A stretch of DNA of 64,000 bases from Opitutia bacterium. Its GTDB lineage: Bacteria > Verrucomicrobiota > Verrucomicrobiia > Opitutales > Opitutaceae. Where the stretch lies: the NCBI GenBank assembly GCA_003142615.1, contig PLMW01000028.1, positions 118,350 through 182,349 on the forward strand, written 5' to 3'. Numbering within the stretch: the stretch's first letter is position 1; each line of letters starts with the position of its first letter. The notes below the pieces were generated by a model, which made no database searches, was not told where the DNA came from, and saw only the letters and a program-made list of their open reading frames with translations. Below, in pieces: positions 1-7,876 of this stretch. Made by a program: the position numbers and the translations under genes.

Positions 1-67
1 AGCCGCACGCCGCCGGATCTGTTCTGAGCAGAGGCTATCCGAAAACCGTCAGCCCGAGCGGCGCTGA

Positions 68-87
68 TTCTGCTGGCCAACAGAACG
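68..87. repeat. Palindromic repeat, near-copy of the palindrome at 1589-1610
   Basis: The 20 bases TTCTGCTGGCCAACAGAACG differ by one base from the perfect palindrome centred in the element at 1552-1674. The copy lies about 85 bases upstream of the first gene. Whether it belongs to a larger element cannot be judged, because the window begins nearby. It is probably one of the dispersed hairpin repeats seen several times here. Confidence 0.5.
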
Positions 88-172
88 CCCTCCACCGGAC
101 CGGTTCTCGCTCCCCGCCGCCCGTCCGCGATCATGCCGCAAAACCTGTTGCGATGATCCGCCGCCTGCCCGT

Positions 173-1333
173 ATGAAACAGGTCCCTCCTGCTGTTGCCA
201 TGAATCCGAGGTTTCTCCTTGCCCTGTTCTCCCTGCAAATCGGCTGTGCCGGAGGTCTGCTTCGCGCCGCCGACTCCCTCACGCCTCAATCGTCTGACCT
301 CACGCCCGCGGCCGTGCTCAGCGTCATGGAGCGCGTGGCCGACTGGCAGCTCGCCAATCCATCGCCGCACCGTCCCACCGACTGGACGCAGGGCGCCGGC
401 GATGCCGGCATGATGGCCCTCGCCGGCACTTCCACCAGCCCGCGTTTCCTCGACGCCATGCTGGCGATGGCCGAGGCCAGCGCGTGGCAACTTGGGCCGC
501 GGCCCTACGATGCTGATGACCACTGCGTGGGCCAGACCTATGCCGAGCTTTATTTCCGCCGTCACGACCCGCGCATGATCGCGCCGCTGCGTGAACGCTT
601 CGACTGGATCCTCGCCCATCCCAAGGATGCCAACCTCGTTTTTGACCCCGCCAGGAATCCGGACGCCCGCGACCGGTGGTCGTGGTGCGACTCGCTGTTC
701 ATGGGGCCGCCCGCGTGGATCCGGCTTTACGTGGCGACGGGCGAAAAGGCCTACCTGGATTTCGCGGTCGAAAAATGGTGGCAGACCTCGGACTACCTCT
801 ACGACAAGGAGGAGCATCTTTATTTTCGCGACAGCACCTACTTCGAGAGACGGGAGGCCAACGGGGGAAAAATCTTCTGGAGCCGCGGCAACGGCTGGGT
901 GATGGGCGGCCTCGTGCGCGTGCTCCAGTATCTGCCTGCCGACCACCCGGCGCGTTCCCGTTTCGTGCAGCAGTATCGCGAGATGGCCGGCCGGATTCTC
1001 CTCTGCCAGCAGCCCGACGGCCTGTGGCGCTCCAGTCTGCTCGACCCCGGGAATTATCCGCTCAAGGAGACGAGCGGCTCCGGGTTTTACTGCTATGCGC
1101 TCGCCTGGGGCATCAACCAGGGCCTGCTTGACCGCGGCAAATTCGAGCCGGCCGTCATCAATGCCTGGCGGGGACTGGCCGGCTGTGTGACGCCGGAGGG
1201 CAGGCTCACCCACGTGCAGCCCATCGGCGCCGATCCGAGGAAATACGACGAGAATGCCACCGAAGTCTACGGCGTCGGCGCGTTCCTGCTCGCCGGCAGT
1301 GAAGTCCACCGGTTGCTCGGAAAAGGGCAGTAA
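173..1333 (+). CDS. Glycoside hydrolase family 88/105 protein (unsaturated rhamnogalacturonyl/glucuronyl hydrolase), secreted
   Basis: The 386-residue product resembles YteR/YesR-type GH105 enzymes, which remove the unsaturated uronic acid left at chain ends by polysaccharide lyases. The (alpha/alpha)6 fold shows in repeated helical segments. Family landmarks include WCDSLFM near residue 173, whose Asp matches the catalytic acid of the family, then SRGNGWVMGGL and ETSGSGFYCYAL. A hydrophobic signal peptide follows Met10 (MNPRFLLALFSLQ, ending near LLRAA), so the real start may be ATG 200 rather than 173. The enzyme probably acts in the periplasm or outside on pectin or related fragments. No lyase or sugar transporter lies next to it inside the window. 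The subfamily and exact substrate are not certain. Confidence 0.85.
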   Translation: MKQVPPAVAMNPRFLLALFSLQIGCAGGLLRAADSLTPQSSDLTPAAVLSVMERVADWQLANPSPHRPTDWTQGAGDAGMMALAGTSTSPRFLDAMLAMAEASAWQLGPRPYDADDHCVGQTYAELYFRRHDPRMIAPLRERFDWILAHPKDANLVFDPARNPDARDRWSWCDSLFMGPPAWIRLYVATGEKAYLDFAVEKWWQTSDYLYDKEEHLYFRDSTYFERREANGGKIFWSRGNGWVMGGLVRVLQYLPADHPARSRFVQQYREMAGRILLCQQPDGLWRSSLLDPGNYPLKETSGSGFYCYALAWGINQGLLDRGKFEPAVINAWRGLAGCVTPEGRLTHVQPIGADPRKYDENATEVYGVGAFLLAGSEVHRLLGKGQ

Positions 1334-1391
1334 GGCCCTGCCGTTGGCTTGTCCCCGGTAGTGGTGCCGTTTGCCTGAATTGAGCGGTACC

Positions 1392-1494
1392 TGTAGGTCG
1401 GGGTTTCTTGTCCCGCCGAAGCCTCGTGCGAAGGCGGAATCCCCGACAGAGGAATGTCGAGGGTTTTGGTGTCGGGTATAAAGCCCAACCTACA
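1392..1494. repeat. MITE/REP-like element with terminal inverted repeats
   Basis: The left end GTAGGTCGGGGTTT (1393-1406) and the right end AAAGCCCAACCTAC (1480-1493) are inverted repeats matching at 12 of 14 positions, and one further T/A pair extends them. Inside is a second inverted pair, GTCGGGG (1397-1403) and CCCCGAC (1441-1447). The whole can fold into a branched hairpin of about 100 bases. It carries no open reading frame that looks real. Such elements are common between genes in Verrucomicrobiota. Confidence 0.6.
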
Positions 1495-1551
1495 CAAACT
1501 GATCCACTACCCGGTCCTTGTCCGGCTTGAACCATTCCGGTCCTTCTTCTT

Positions 1552-1674
1552 ATACCAATCGCCTGAGAGTTTTAGGCCAATCCACGGGCGTTCTGCTGGC
1601 CAGCAGAACGTGCCACGTGGCATGGGCGTCTCGCCCATGTCCGAGGAAGTCCAAATGATCAGGGCGGTTGGTAT
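1552..1674. repeat. MITE/REP-like element A with inverted ends and three nested palindromes
   Basis: The ends ATACCAATCGCCTGA (1552-1566) and TCAGGGCGGTTGGTAT (1659-1674) are inverted repeats with one mismatch and one extra base. Inside are a perfect 22-base palindrome at 1589-1610 (CGTTCTGCTGG plus its complement), the palindrome GCCACGTGGC, and the hairpin CATGGGCG-TCT-CGCCCATG. The 31 bases at 1609-1639 recur identically at 5491-5521. The outer ends differ between the two copies, so the shared core behaves as a unit of its own. Confidence 0.75.
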
Positions 1675-1778
1675 TAGACCCGAGTAAACGCCTTGTTAAA
1701 GGCCGGCATTAAAGACAATTTGGGATGCTCCCAAGCAAGATGCCCCATCATAAAGGCTCCACCCTCCAGTCCAGCGCC

Positions 1779-2288
1779 ATGAAGTACTCCCTGAGAATCC
1801 GTGCCGGCTTCACGCTCGTGGAAGTCGCGCTGGCGGCCACGATCCTGCTGGTGGGATTTGCCGGGATGGCGGAGGCGCTGATCATCGGCTCGGGGATGCT
1901 GGACACGGCGCGCAAACAAGCGATCGCCGCGCAGATCATACAGAGTGAAATCGAATATTGGCGTCTGCAGCCTTGGACCACGATCACAGGCACAGGCTCT
2001 TCAGCGCTTACGACTCACGAGGCGGATTATCTCGCCAACTACCCTGAATTTGCCTCGAACAGTCTAACCACCCTCGCAGGCAACTTATTCAAGTTCTCCC
2101 GGACTGTCTCGTACGTGCCCGATCGCTCCAATCAGATACTCCAAGTTGCAATGACTGTGACGTGGATCAGCATCACCGGCAAATCCACATCCGAGACGTG
2201 GACCAGCACCTCCAGCAAACTGCACTCGCGCAGTTGCAACGCCTACATTGGAAAATACGGACTCAATGTCTCCTACCAGAAACTATAG
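1779..2288 (+). CDS. Prepilin-type N-terminal cleavage/methylation protein, PilV/GspI-like minor pilin
   Basis: The product of 169 residues starts MKYSLRIRAG followed by FTLVEVALAATILLVGFAG. That is a short positively charged leader, a Gly/Phe prepilin peptidase site, Glu at mature position 5, and one hydrophobic helix. ATG 1779 gives the usual leader length; ATG 1725 and 1740 in the same frame would add up to 18 residues and are less likely. The rest is a small pilin head with no recognisable fold. It overlaps the next gene by about 23 bases and heads a three-gene minor pilin operon, where it probably helps prime pilus or pseudopilus assembly in the inner membrane. Confidence 0.8.
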   Translation: MKYSLRIRAGFTLVEVALAATILLVGFAGMAEALIIGSGMLDTARKQAIAAQIIQSEIEYWRLQPWTTITGTGSSALTTHEADYLANYPEFASNSLTTLAGNLFKFSRTVSYVPDRSNQILQVAMTVTWISITGKSTSETWTSTSSKLHSRSCNAYIGKYGLNVSYQKL

Positions 2289-2973
2289 TAGCGCGGGTGC
2301 ACTGGATTCCCCGGGGTTCACCATGGTGGAGCTGCTGATCGGGCTGTCCCTCGCGATGCTTCTGACTGCCGCCATGCTTTTGAGCTACACCTTCCTTGTC
2401 CGCAGCCTGATTCGCTCGTCCAACCAGCAGCAGCTCGAAGCACAAAGCCGCCGGGCGCTGCAAATGCTCACCAAGGATGTGCATATGGCGGACCAAATCG
2501 CTTACACCTACGATCCAACAAAAGACATAACACAAAATTCAACCTGGCAGACCATGCCAGCGGCTGAACAGGTTACATTTCGGTTAAGCGTGCTCAACGA
2601 CAGCGGAGGTACCTACATATACGCCGTAACCTATGTTTATGATGCGAACGCCGGCACCCTCACGCGCACAGTTTCAGTTTCCTCCGGCAGCTCCTCCGGC
2701 ACACCCCCATCGGGCTTCAATGCCAATTCGCTTACCCTGCTTGGCGACCCAACAGATCCCAGTGTTGCCCGAACAAAAGTGTCCAATTTCATTTTCAACT
2801 ACCTCGACAAACAGGGTTCACCGGTTGACATGAGTTATCCGCTCCGGATCAAACAAATCGAAGTCAGCAGCTTCGTTGTCACCCGCGGCTCCCCCGCCGT
2901 CGGCACCCAGTCGAGTTACACGGGCACCTCCGCGCGTTTGGTGCTGCGCAGCAAACACCTCGTCAACTACTGA
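2266..2973 (+). CDS. Prepilin-type protein, PilW/GspJ-like minor pilin
   Basis: The product of 235 residues begins MSPTRNYSSAGALDSPG and continues FTMVELLIGLSLAMLLTAAM, a class III signal peptide with Glu at mature position 5. ATG 2266 overlaps the upstream gene; a TTG at 2248 is a poorer alternative. The following segment (FLVRSLIRSSNQQQLEAQSRRAL, read as two overlapping helical stretches) and the late VSSFVVTRGS strand fit the PilW/PulJ pattern. It ends one base before the GTG start of the next gene, so translation is probably coupled. The expected role is in the minor pilin complex that initiates assembly. Confidence 0.8.
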   Translation: MSPTRNYSSAGALDSPGFTMVELLIGLSLAMLLTAAMLLSYTFLVRSLIRSSNQQQLEAQSRRALQMLTKDVHMADQIAYTYDPTKDITQNSTWQTMPAAEQVTFRLSVLNDSGGTYIYAVTYVYDANAGTLTRTVSVSSGSSSGTPPSGFNANSLTLLGDPTDPSVARTKVSNFIFNYLDKQGSPVDMSYPLRIKQIEVSSFVVTRGSPAVGTQSSYTGTSARLVLRSKHLVNY

Positions 2974-2974
2974 C

Positions 2975-5434
2975 GTGAAGGACCATTCCACAGCGCAGCG
3001 CGGTTCGGTGGTGCTGGTCGCCCTCTGCCTCACCCTTGTTCTCGGCGTTGCCGTGGCCGGCTACGTCGCGCTGTGCGCGCGCACCATGGAGATGAGCAAC
3101 CGGTCGTTTTGCACCACCAGCAGCGTGCAACTGGCCGAGATCGGCATGGAGGAGGCGCTGTGGTCGCTTAACCAAGCCCTGCTGGCGCTGAACAGTAATC
3201 CCAGTTCTTCCTACGACTGGCCAGGAGCGCAATGGACGATTACTACGGATGCCAATGGTGTAAAGACAGCTACCAAGACACTGCCTCCTTTTACTACGAA
3301 CAAAGGAATCACTGGTACAGTCACAGTCCAGATCAAGAACTGCAGCTATGATCCTCGAAGATCCTATGATCAGGCTGACCAGACCACGTATCCACCGACT
3401 ATAACATCCAACGGGGTGTCCCAGATGTCGGACGGCATTCCGATCGACAAACAGCTCGTGGCCACCGTCAAGCCCGCCGCGCTTTTCAGCAATGCCGTCG
3501 GCTCCACCGCCCCTGCCAACTCGCCGAATCCACCCAACGACGTGTCTTTTGACAACGGCGGCTCCATGGACAGCTATGACTCTTCGTTGAGCGTCAATCC
3601 CAGCGCCCAAGTACAGATCGACAATAATAAGACGGATCAGGCAATCATCAGCGCGCCGTATATCCGGACCAACGATGCCAATATTCTTGGCTATGCTGCA
3701 TCCGCCAACTCGGATTCCCGTCTGCCAAGTTCCCCTTCCCTCGGTCCCAGCCGCATTTCCAACAATGCCAACCAATACGCCTTTGATATTGTGGCCCCGA
3801 CTGGAGCCGGGACGACAGCAATCGATGCTAGCGACCTGATCAGCAAAACCAGTGGCGGCCAACTCGGCACATCAGGCGCCTCAACCCCCAGCATCTATCA
3901 CGTAAGCGGTGATCTAACGCTGCTTTCAAGCACCGATAACCTGAACATCAATGGCCCGGTGATTATCGATGTTTCCGGTAATCTTACCATTCAGGATTCC
4001 GCCAAGATCGCAGTGACCAAGGGCGCGGACCCCGCCCATGATGGCTCTGCCCAGATCTATGTGGCGGGCAATTTGGATATCGAAGGCGGGGTCGGCGGGG
4101 TCAATGTTTATGTGGCGGATTCCGCCAATGACACGATTCGGAAAATCACACCGACCGTTACCGGTGGAGTCACGACTTGGGTGGTGACCACCCCAATCGG
4201 CACGGCAGGAATCGTGGGTAGTGCGGACGGGACGGGCAGCGCCGCCCAATTTAACACACCAAAAGCCGTCGCCGTCGACGGAGCGGGGACCGTCTATGTG
4301 GCCGACACCAACAACCATACCATCCGCAAGATCACGCCGGCGGGGGTGGTGACCACCCCAATCGGCACGGCAGGAATCGTGGGTAGTGCGGACGGGACGG
4401 GCAGCGCCGCGCGGTTCAATTCTCCCGGCGGCATGGCGGTGGACGACGCGGGGAATATTTATGTGGCCGACACCGGCAACCATACCATCCGCAAGATCAC
4501 GCCGGCGGGGGTGGTGACCACGCCGGCCGGTGCAGCGGTGGTCCTAGGCAGTGCGGACGGGACGGGCAGCGCCGCGCAGTTCAATTTTCCAAGCGGCGTG
4601 TCAGTGGATGACGCAGATAACGTCTATGTGGCCGATACCGGCAATAACACCATCCGGAAGGTCACCGCGGCCGGTGAGGTTACCACCTTGGCGGGCACGG
4701 CAGGAACCACCGGCAGTACGGACGGTACCGGCAACGCCGCGCAGTTTTATTCTCCAAGCGGCGTGGCGGTGGATAATGCGGGGAACGTCTATGTGGCCGA
4801 TACCAGCAACGACACGATTCGGAAAATCACACCGACCGTTACCAATGGAGTCACGACCTGGGTGGTGACCACGCTGGCAGGTTCACCAGGGTCCGCAGGC
4901 AGTGCGGACGGGACGGGCGGCGCCGCCCAATTTAACACACCAAAGGCCGTCGACGTCGACGGCGCGGGGAACGTCTATGTGGCCGACACCGGCAACGACA
5001 CGATTCGGAAAATCACACCGACCGTTACCAATGGCGTCACGACTTGGGTGGTGACCACGCTGGCCGGTTCACCGGGGTCCGCAGGCAGTGCGGACGGGAC
5101 GGGCAGCGCCGCGTGGTTTAACAATCCCACAGGTCTGGCGGTCGACCTCGGAGGTTTCAAAAACCTGACCAAGCGACCGGGAAATTTGGCGATATTTTGC
5201 AATGGCAGCACTCAGAGCACGATCAACACCACTACTCCCTTCTACGGTGCCGTTTATACGCCCAATTCTCCGTTGGTCGTGAATGGCAATCCGAGGATCT
5301 ACGGCGCGCTCGTCGGCCAATCGGTGACGTTCAATGGCACCCCGACCATCCATTACGACCTCGACCTGCGGAAAGCCTCCTTCAGCGTCGTGAACACCCC
5401 GTACGACGTCTCGCAGTGGCTCGTCTCGAATTGA
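2975..5434 (+). CDS. PilX-like minor pilin protein carrying an internal six-repeat NHL beta-propeller
   Basis: I choose GTG 2975, one base after the previous stop, which gives 819 residues beginning with a short charged stretch and a hydrophobic helix (RGSVVLVALCLTLVLGVAVA), as in PilX-type proteins. A region of beta strands follows, with VSGNLTIQDSAKI and YVAGNLDIEGG. From about residue 378 to 724 there are six repeats of the pattern VYVAD-N-TIRKIT-GSADGTG-AAQFN-P-AVD, typical of NHL blades. The beta domain then resumes at GFKNLTKRPGNLAIF and runs to the C terminus. The protein is far longer than usual PilX. Known PilX acts with PilV and PilW at the pilus base or tip; the propeller suggests ligand binding, which is inference. 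Confidence 0.8.
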   Translation: MKDHSTAQRGSVVLVALCLTLVLGVAVAGYVALCARTMEMSNRSFCTTSSVQLAEIGMEEALWSLNQALLALNSNPSSSYDWPGAQWTITTDANGVKTATKTLPPFTTNKGITGTVTVQIKNCSYDPRRSYDQADQTTYPPTITSNGVSQMSDGIPIDKQLVATVKPAALFSNAVGSTAPANSPNPPNDVSFDNGGSMDSYDSSLSVNPSAQVQIDNNKTDQAIISAPYIRTNDANILGYAASANSDSRLPSSPSLGPSRISNNANQYAFDIVAPTGAGTTAIDASDLISKTSGGQLGTSGASTPSIYHVSGDLTLLSSTDNLNINGPVIIDVSGNLTIQDSAKIAVTKGADPAHDGSAQIYVAGNLDIEGGVGGVNVYVADSANDTIRKITPTVTGGVTTWVVTTPIGTAGIVGSADGTGSAAQFNTPKAVAVDGAGTVYVADTNNHTIRKITPAGVVTTPIGTAGIVGSADGTGSAARFNSPGGMAVDDAGNIYVADTGNHTIRKITPAGVVTTPAGAAVVLGSADGTGSAAQFNFPSGVSVDDADNVYVADTGNNTIRKVTAAGEVTTLAGTAGTTGSTDGTGNAAQFYSPSGVAVDNAGNVYVADTSNDTIRKITPTVTNGVTTWVVTTLAGSPGSAGSADGTGGAAQFNTPKAVDVDGAGNVYVADTGNDTIRKITPTVTNGVTTWVVTTLAGSPGSAGSADGTGSAAWFNNPTGLAVDLGGFKNLTKRPGNLAIFCNGSTQSTINTTTPFYGAVYTPNSPLVVNGNPRIYGALVGQSVTFNGTPTIHYDLDLRKASFSVVNTPYDVSQWLVSN
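4103..5146 (+). repeat. Tandem NHL-coding repeats, six units of about 165-186 bases
   Basis: Six in-frame units of 55-62 codons encode the NHL blades. The 67 bases at 4179-4245 are identical to 4344-4410, exactly 165 bases apart, and another 165-base offset links 4296 onward with 4461 onward. The last two units are nearly identical with a 186-base period (for example from 4811 and from 4997). Such DNA identity implies recent tandem duplication or gene conversion and predicts copy-number variation between strains. Confidence 0.9.
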
Positions 5435-5453
5435 CCCGGCCGGCGGCGGGGGG

Positions 5454-5538
5454 GTATCCCAGTTTTTGCCATCCCACGGGCAAGGATGCCCGTGCCACGT
5501 GGCATGGGCGTCTCGCCCATGAACAAAAACTGAGATGC
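5454..5538. repeat. MITE/REP-like element B sharing a 31-base core with element A
   Basis: The ends GTATCCCAGTTTTTG (5454-5468) and CAAAAACTGAGATGC (5524-5538) are inverted repeats matching at 13 of 15 positions. Inside are the hairpin CACGGGCA-AGGA-TGCCCGTG (5475-5494) and the 31-base core at 5491-5521 that is identical to 1609-1639. Read in one frame the core gives GKDARATWHGRLAHE, close to the HGRDARAT string that turns up in many spurious verrucomicrobial proteins. It separates the pilin genes from pilM. Confidence 0.75.
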
Positions 5539-5692
5539 GCCCCGGCGGCGGGAGGCGGCTAGAAAAGCATTGTCATCTGGCGCGGCTCGCCTGCATGTTT
5601 TTCTGTTCCTGTCCCGCCATTTGCATTAAACCATCCTGGCAGGCGGTGCCGCCTCCGCGGCCACCGCCGGCTTTGTCTCGGCTTATCCCGTC

Positions 5693-6733
5693 ATGTTGCT
5701 GCGCAGATCCCGTAGTGGAGTGGTCATCGAGGTAAACCCCTACCGCGTGCTGTTGGCGCGCCTGGAGCGCCTCGGCGGCGACACCATCCGCATCGAGCAG
5801 GTGGTCGAACTGCCGGCGGATGATCCGGCCGGGGTCAACCGCGAGCTGCGCACGCTTTTCCCCGAATACAAGGCCTTCATTCCGGGCATCTGCGGCATCT
5901 TTCCGCCCGCGCGGCTGCTGCAGCGCGAGGAAATCAACCCCCGGAAGTTCGCCGAGGCGGACTACCTGCCCACGCTGCTGGCCAGCCAGTACAAGATCCC
6001 CGCCGACAAATGGCGCATCGCCCTCATCAGCCCCTTCGATGGCGCCCCCTTCGATTCCGCGCATCCCCCCGTCAAGGAAGTGCTCCTGTGCGGCGAGGCT
6101 GCCGAGGAGTTGCAGGCCGCCCAGAGCCGCTTCCTCGCCCTCGGGGTGCACCCCCGGCAGATGGAGATCTCGTCGCTGCCGGTCCTGGGCGGCGTGCTGA
6201 GCTATCAGGCCATGATCGGCGATTCCCAGCCGGCCGCGGTGGTGGAAATCGATCTCCATCGCACCTACGTGTTCATCCTGGGCAAAAACGGCATCCATAC
6301 GCCCGCCCCCCTCGAATTCGGATTCAACGCCCTCGTCGAGACCGCGCGGAAGGAACTGGGCGACGAAGACTTGACGACCATCCGCGCCCGCCTGCTCGCC
6401 GGCGAAGCCGACATCGTGGCGCGCGCGCCCCGCCTGCTGCGGCAGCTGGTGCGCAATCTCAAGCCGGCCATCGACTACTTCGAGCTGCAGACCGGCCAGC
6501 GGGTGAACGACCTCTACTGCACCTTTCTGCCCCCCGGCCTCGCGTGGATGGCCCAGACGCTGGCCGCCTCCATCGAGATGCAGGTGCTCCCGGTGGATTG
6601 CGTCGCGTGGCTCACGGCGCTCGGCATCACGTTCAACGACGATATTCCCGCCCGGCTCGGCCCGCACTGGCTGAGCCTGTTCAGTCTGATCGCCCGGCTC
6701 GGCCCGGCCTCCCATGCCAAGAAACCCGACTGA
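5693..6733 (+). CDS. pilM: PilM-like type IV pilus assembly ATPase-fold protein
   Basis: The 346-residue product has the outline of PilM, the actin-fold cytoplasmic protein that binds the N-terminal tail of PilN and links the inner-membrane alignment complex to the motor ATPases. It opens with MLLRRSRSGVVIEVNPYRV and contains AAVVEIDLHRTYVFILGKNGI near residues 181-203, like the second phosphate-binding hairpin of the fold, and a later VRNLKPAIDYFELQTGQ segment typical of PilM. The gene overlaps the next by 20 bases, consistent with a pilM-N-O-P operon. Sequence similarity is inferred from motifs and order, and the protein is divergent. Confidence 0.7.
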   Translation: MLLRRSRSGVVIEVNPYRVLLARLERLGGDTIRIEQVVELPADDPAGVNRELRTLFPEYKAFIPGICGIFPPARLLQREEINPRKFAEADYLPTLLASQYKIPADKWRIALISPFDGAPFDSAHPPVKEVLLCGEAAEELQAAQSRFLALGVHPRQMEISSLPVLGGVLSYQAMIGDSQPAAVVEIDLHRTYVFILGKNGIHTPAPLEFGFNALVETARKELGDEDLTTIRARLLAGEADIVARAPRLLRQLVRNLKPAIDYFELQTGQRVNDLYCTFLPPGLAWMAQTLAASIEMQVLPVDCVAWLTALGITFNDDIPARLGPHWLSLFSLIARLGPASHAKKPD

Positions 6734-7316
6734 GTTTGATCTGGAGCCGAACTGGCACTCCGATTTCCGGGATCTCACGACCCTGCCCGAGGATCGCATG
6801 GTCCGGGTGCGCTTCCTCATCAACGCCTGCGCCGGCGCGCTGGCCTTCATCCTGTTCCTGCTGGTCGGCTGGCAGCTTTTCACGCGTCACAGCGTCGCCG
6901 GCCAGCTTCGCTTCTGGGACGAGAAGATCACCACGCACCGCCGGGAATACGATGAGCTGCAATTCATACTGCGGGACTACATGATTGAAGCGGGCAAGAT
7001 CCAGGACGCCTACGATCTCATCTACATCCCGTTTGTCCCCTCCGAGTTTGTCCTCAACATCAGCCGCACGCTCCCCGATCGCATGACCGTCGACACCATC
7101 GGGTACGCGAACGGGACCGTCACCATGCGCGGCAGCCTCGCGGAATCGCCCGAACAAGCCAGCCGCGTGCTCGGCCACTACATTGAGACCCTGCGGAACG
7201 ACGCCCAGGTCAAATCGCTGTTCGGCGATATCTCCGCCCCCAGCCTAGACCGCGCCCGGCAGGACAACCTGTTCAACTTCGAGATCGTGCTCAAACCCGC
7301 CGTACGCCACCCATGA
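6714..7316 (+). CDS. PilN-like inner-membrane protein of the pilus alignment complex
   Basis: The 200-residue protein has an N-terminal cytoplasmic tail of about 35 residues, one membrane helix (FLINACAGALAFILFLLVGW, about residues 34-53), a coiled-coil segment (DEKITTHRREYDELQFILR), and a small C-terminal alpha/beta domain. This is the layout of PilN. The C-terminal part contains SEFVLNISRTLPDRMTVDTI, resembling the PilN/GspL start of a ferredoxin-like fold. Position directly after pilM and before a PilO-like gene supports the call; the sequence alone would not be enough. Confidence 0.65.
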   Translation: MPRNPTEFDLEPNWHSDFRDLTTLPEDRMVRVRFLINACAGALAFILFLLVGWQLFTRHSVAGQLRFWDEKITTHRREYDELQFILRDYMIEAGKIQDAYDLIYIPFVPSEFVLNISRTLPDRMTVDTIGYANGTVTMRGSLAESPEQASRVLGHYIETLRNDAQVKSLFGDISAPSLDRARQDNLFNFEIVLKPAVRHP

Positions 7317-7876
7317 ACAACAAGTTTCTGGCCCAGCTCGGCCAGCTGGCGCTGCGTTATCCGTTCTGCGCCGCCTGCCTCGTCCTGTCGATTCTGTTCG
7401 CCGGGGCGAGCCAGTGGATTCGACTCGACTTGCGCGATCTCGAAGCCCTGCAGCAAAAACGCGCCCGCGAAGGCGACGTCATGCTCAAGGCCATCGCCCG
7501 CGGCTCGCAGTTGCGGACGGAACTCACCGCCGCGCGCACGGCCACGCAGCGCATCACGGAAAACCTGGTCGTGGAGAAAAACATCCCCGAAAACTTCTGG
7601 TACTTCTACAAGATCGAGCAGGATACGCGGGTCAAGCTGACCGAACTGCTGCAGCGCCCCGCGTCCCTGCAGGATGGCGACGCCCCCACCACCTACAAAC
7701 GCGTGCCCTATTCGCTCAAGCTCACCGGTTCCTTCCGTTCGGCCGTCGCCTATCTGCAACGGCTGGAAACCGGCTCGCACTTCGGCCGCATCAACTCCTT
7801 TCAGCTCCAGCGGCAGGATCCCAAGTCCAGCGACGTGTCCCTCCAGCTCAACCTCGAACTGCTCGGCTTTCCATGA
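7313..7876 (+). CDS. PilO-like inner-membrane protein of the pilus alignment complex
   Basis: The 187-residue product has an N-terminal membrane segment (ALRYPFCAACLVLSILFAGA, about residues 11-30), a helical stretch (DLEALQQKRAREGDVMLKAI), and a C-terminal domain including YKRVPYSLKLTGSFRSAVAY, which is the common PilO core (an L-x-G-x-F/Y element). It overlaps the PilN-like gene and shares an ATGA overlap with the next gene. With PilM and PilN it would form the ring below the outer-membrane secretin. The secretin itself (PilQ) is not in the window. Confidence 0.65.
   Translation: MNNKFLAQLGQLALRYPFCAACLVLSILFAGASQWIRLDLRDLEALQQKRAREGDVMLKAIARGSQLRTELTAARTATQRITENLVVEKNIPENFWYFYKIEQDTRVKLTELLQRPASLQDGDAPTTYKRVPYSLKLTGSFRSAVAYLQRLETGSHFGRINSFQLQRQDPKSSDVSLQLNLELLGFP

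Larger units (their letters stand above)
1334..1778. other. Intergenic region rich in inverted repeats, no gene
   Basis: About 440 bases separate the hydrolase from the pilin operon. I see no convincing coding region. The space is largely filled by two inverted-repeat elements (1392-1494 and 1552-1674). The pilin promoter must lie downstream of about 1675, but I cannot point to clear promoter boxes. Confidence 0.7.

Noticed and set aside
131..1309. Minus-strand frame of 392 codons opposite the glycoside hydrolase
   Set aside because: The plus-strand product has clear GH105 motifs. The antisense frame is open only because GC-rich codon bias removes stops.
1454..1687. Frame of 77 codons with the string MGVSPM
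   Set aside because: It consists of the intergenic repeat elements and has no Shine-Dalgarno sequence or similarity beyond the repeat-derived string.
4103..5146. Regular repeats considered as a CRISPR array or satellite
   Set aside because: The units are coding, in frame, 165-186 bases long and match NHL blades; there are no short repeats with unique spacers.
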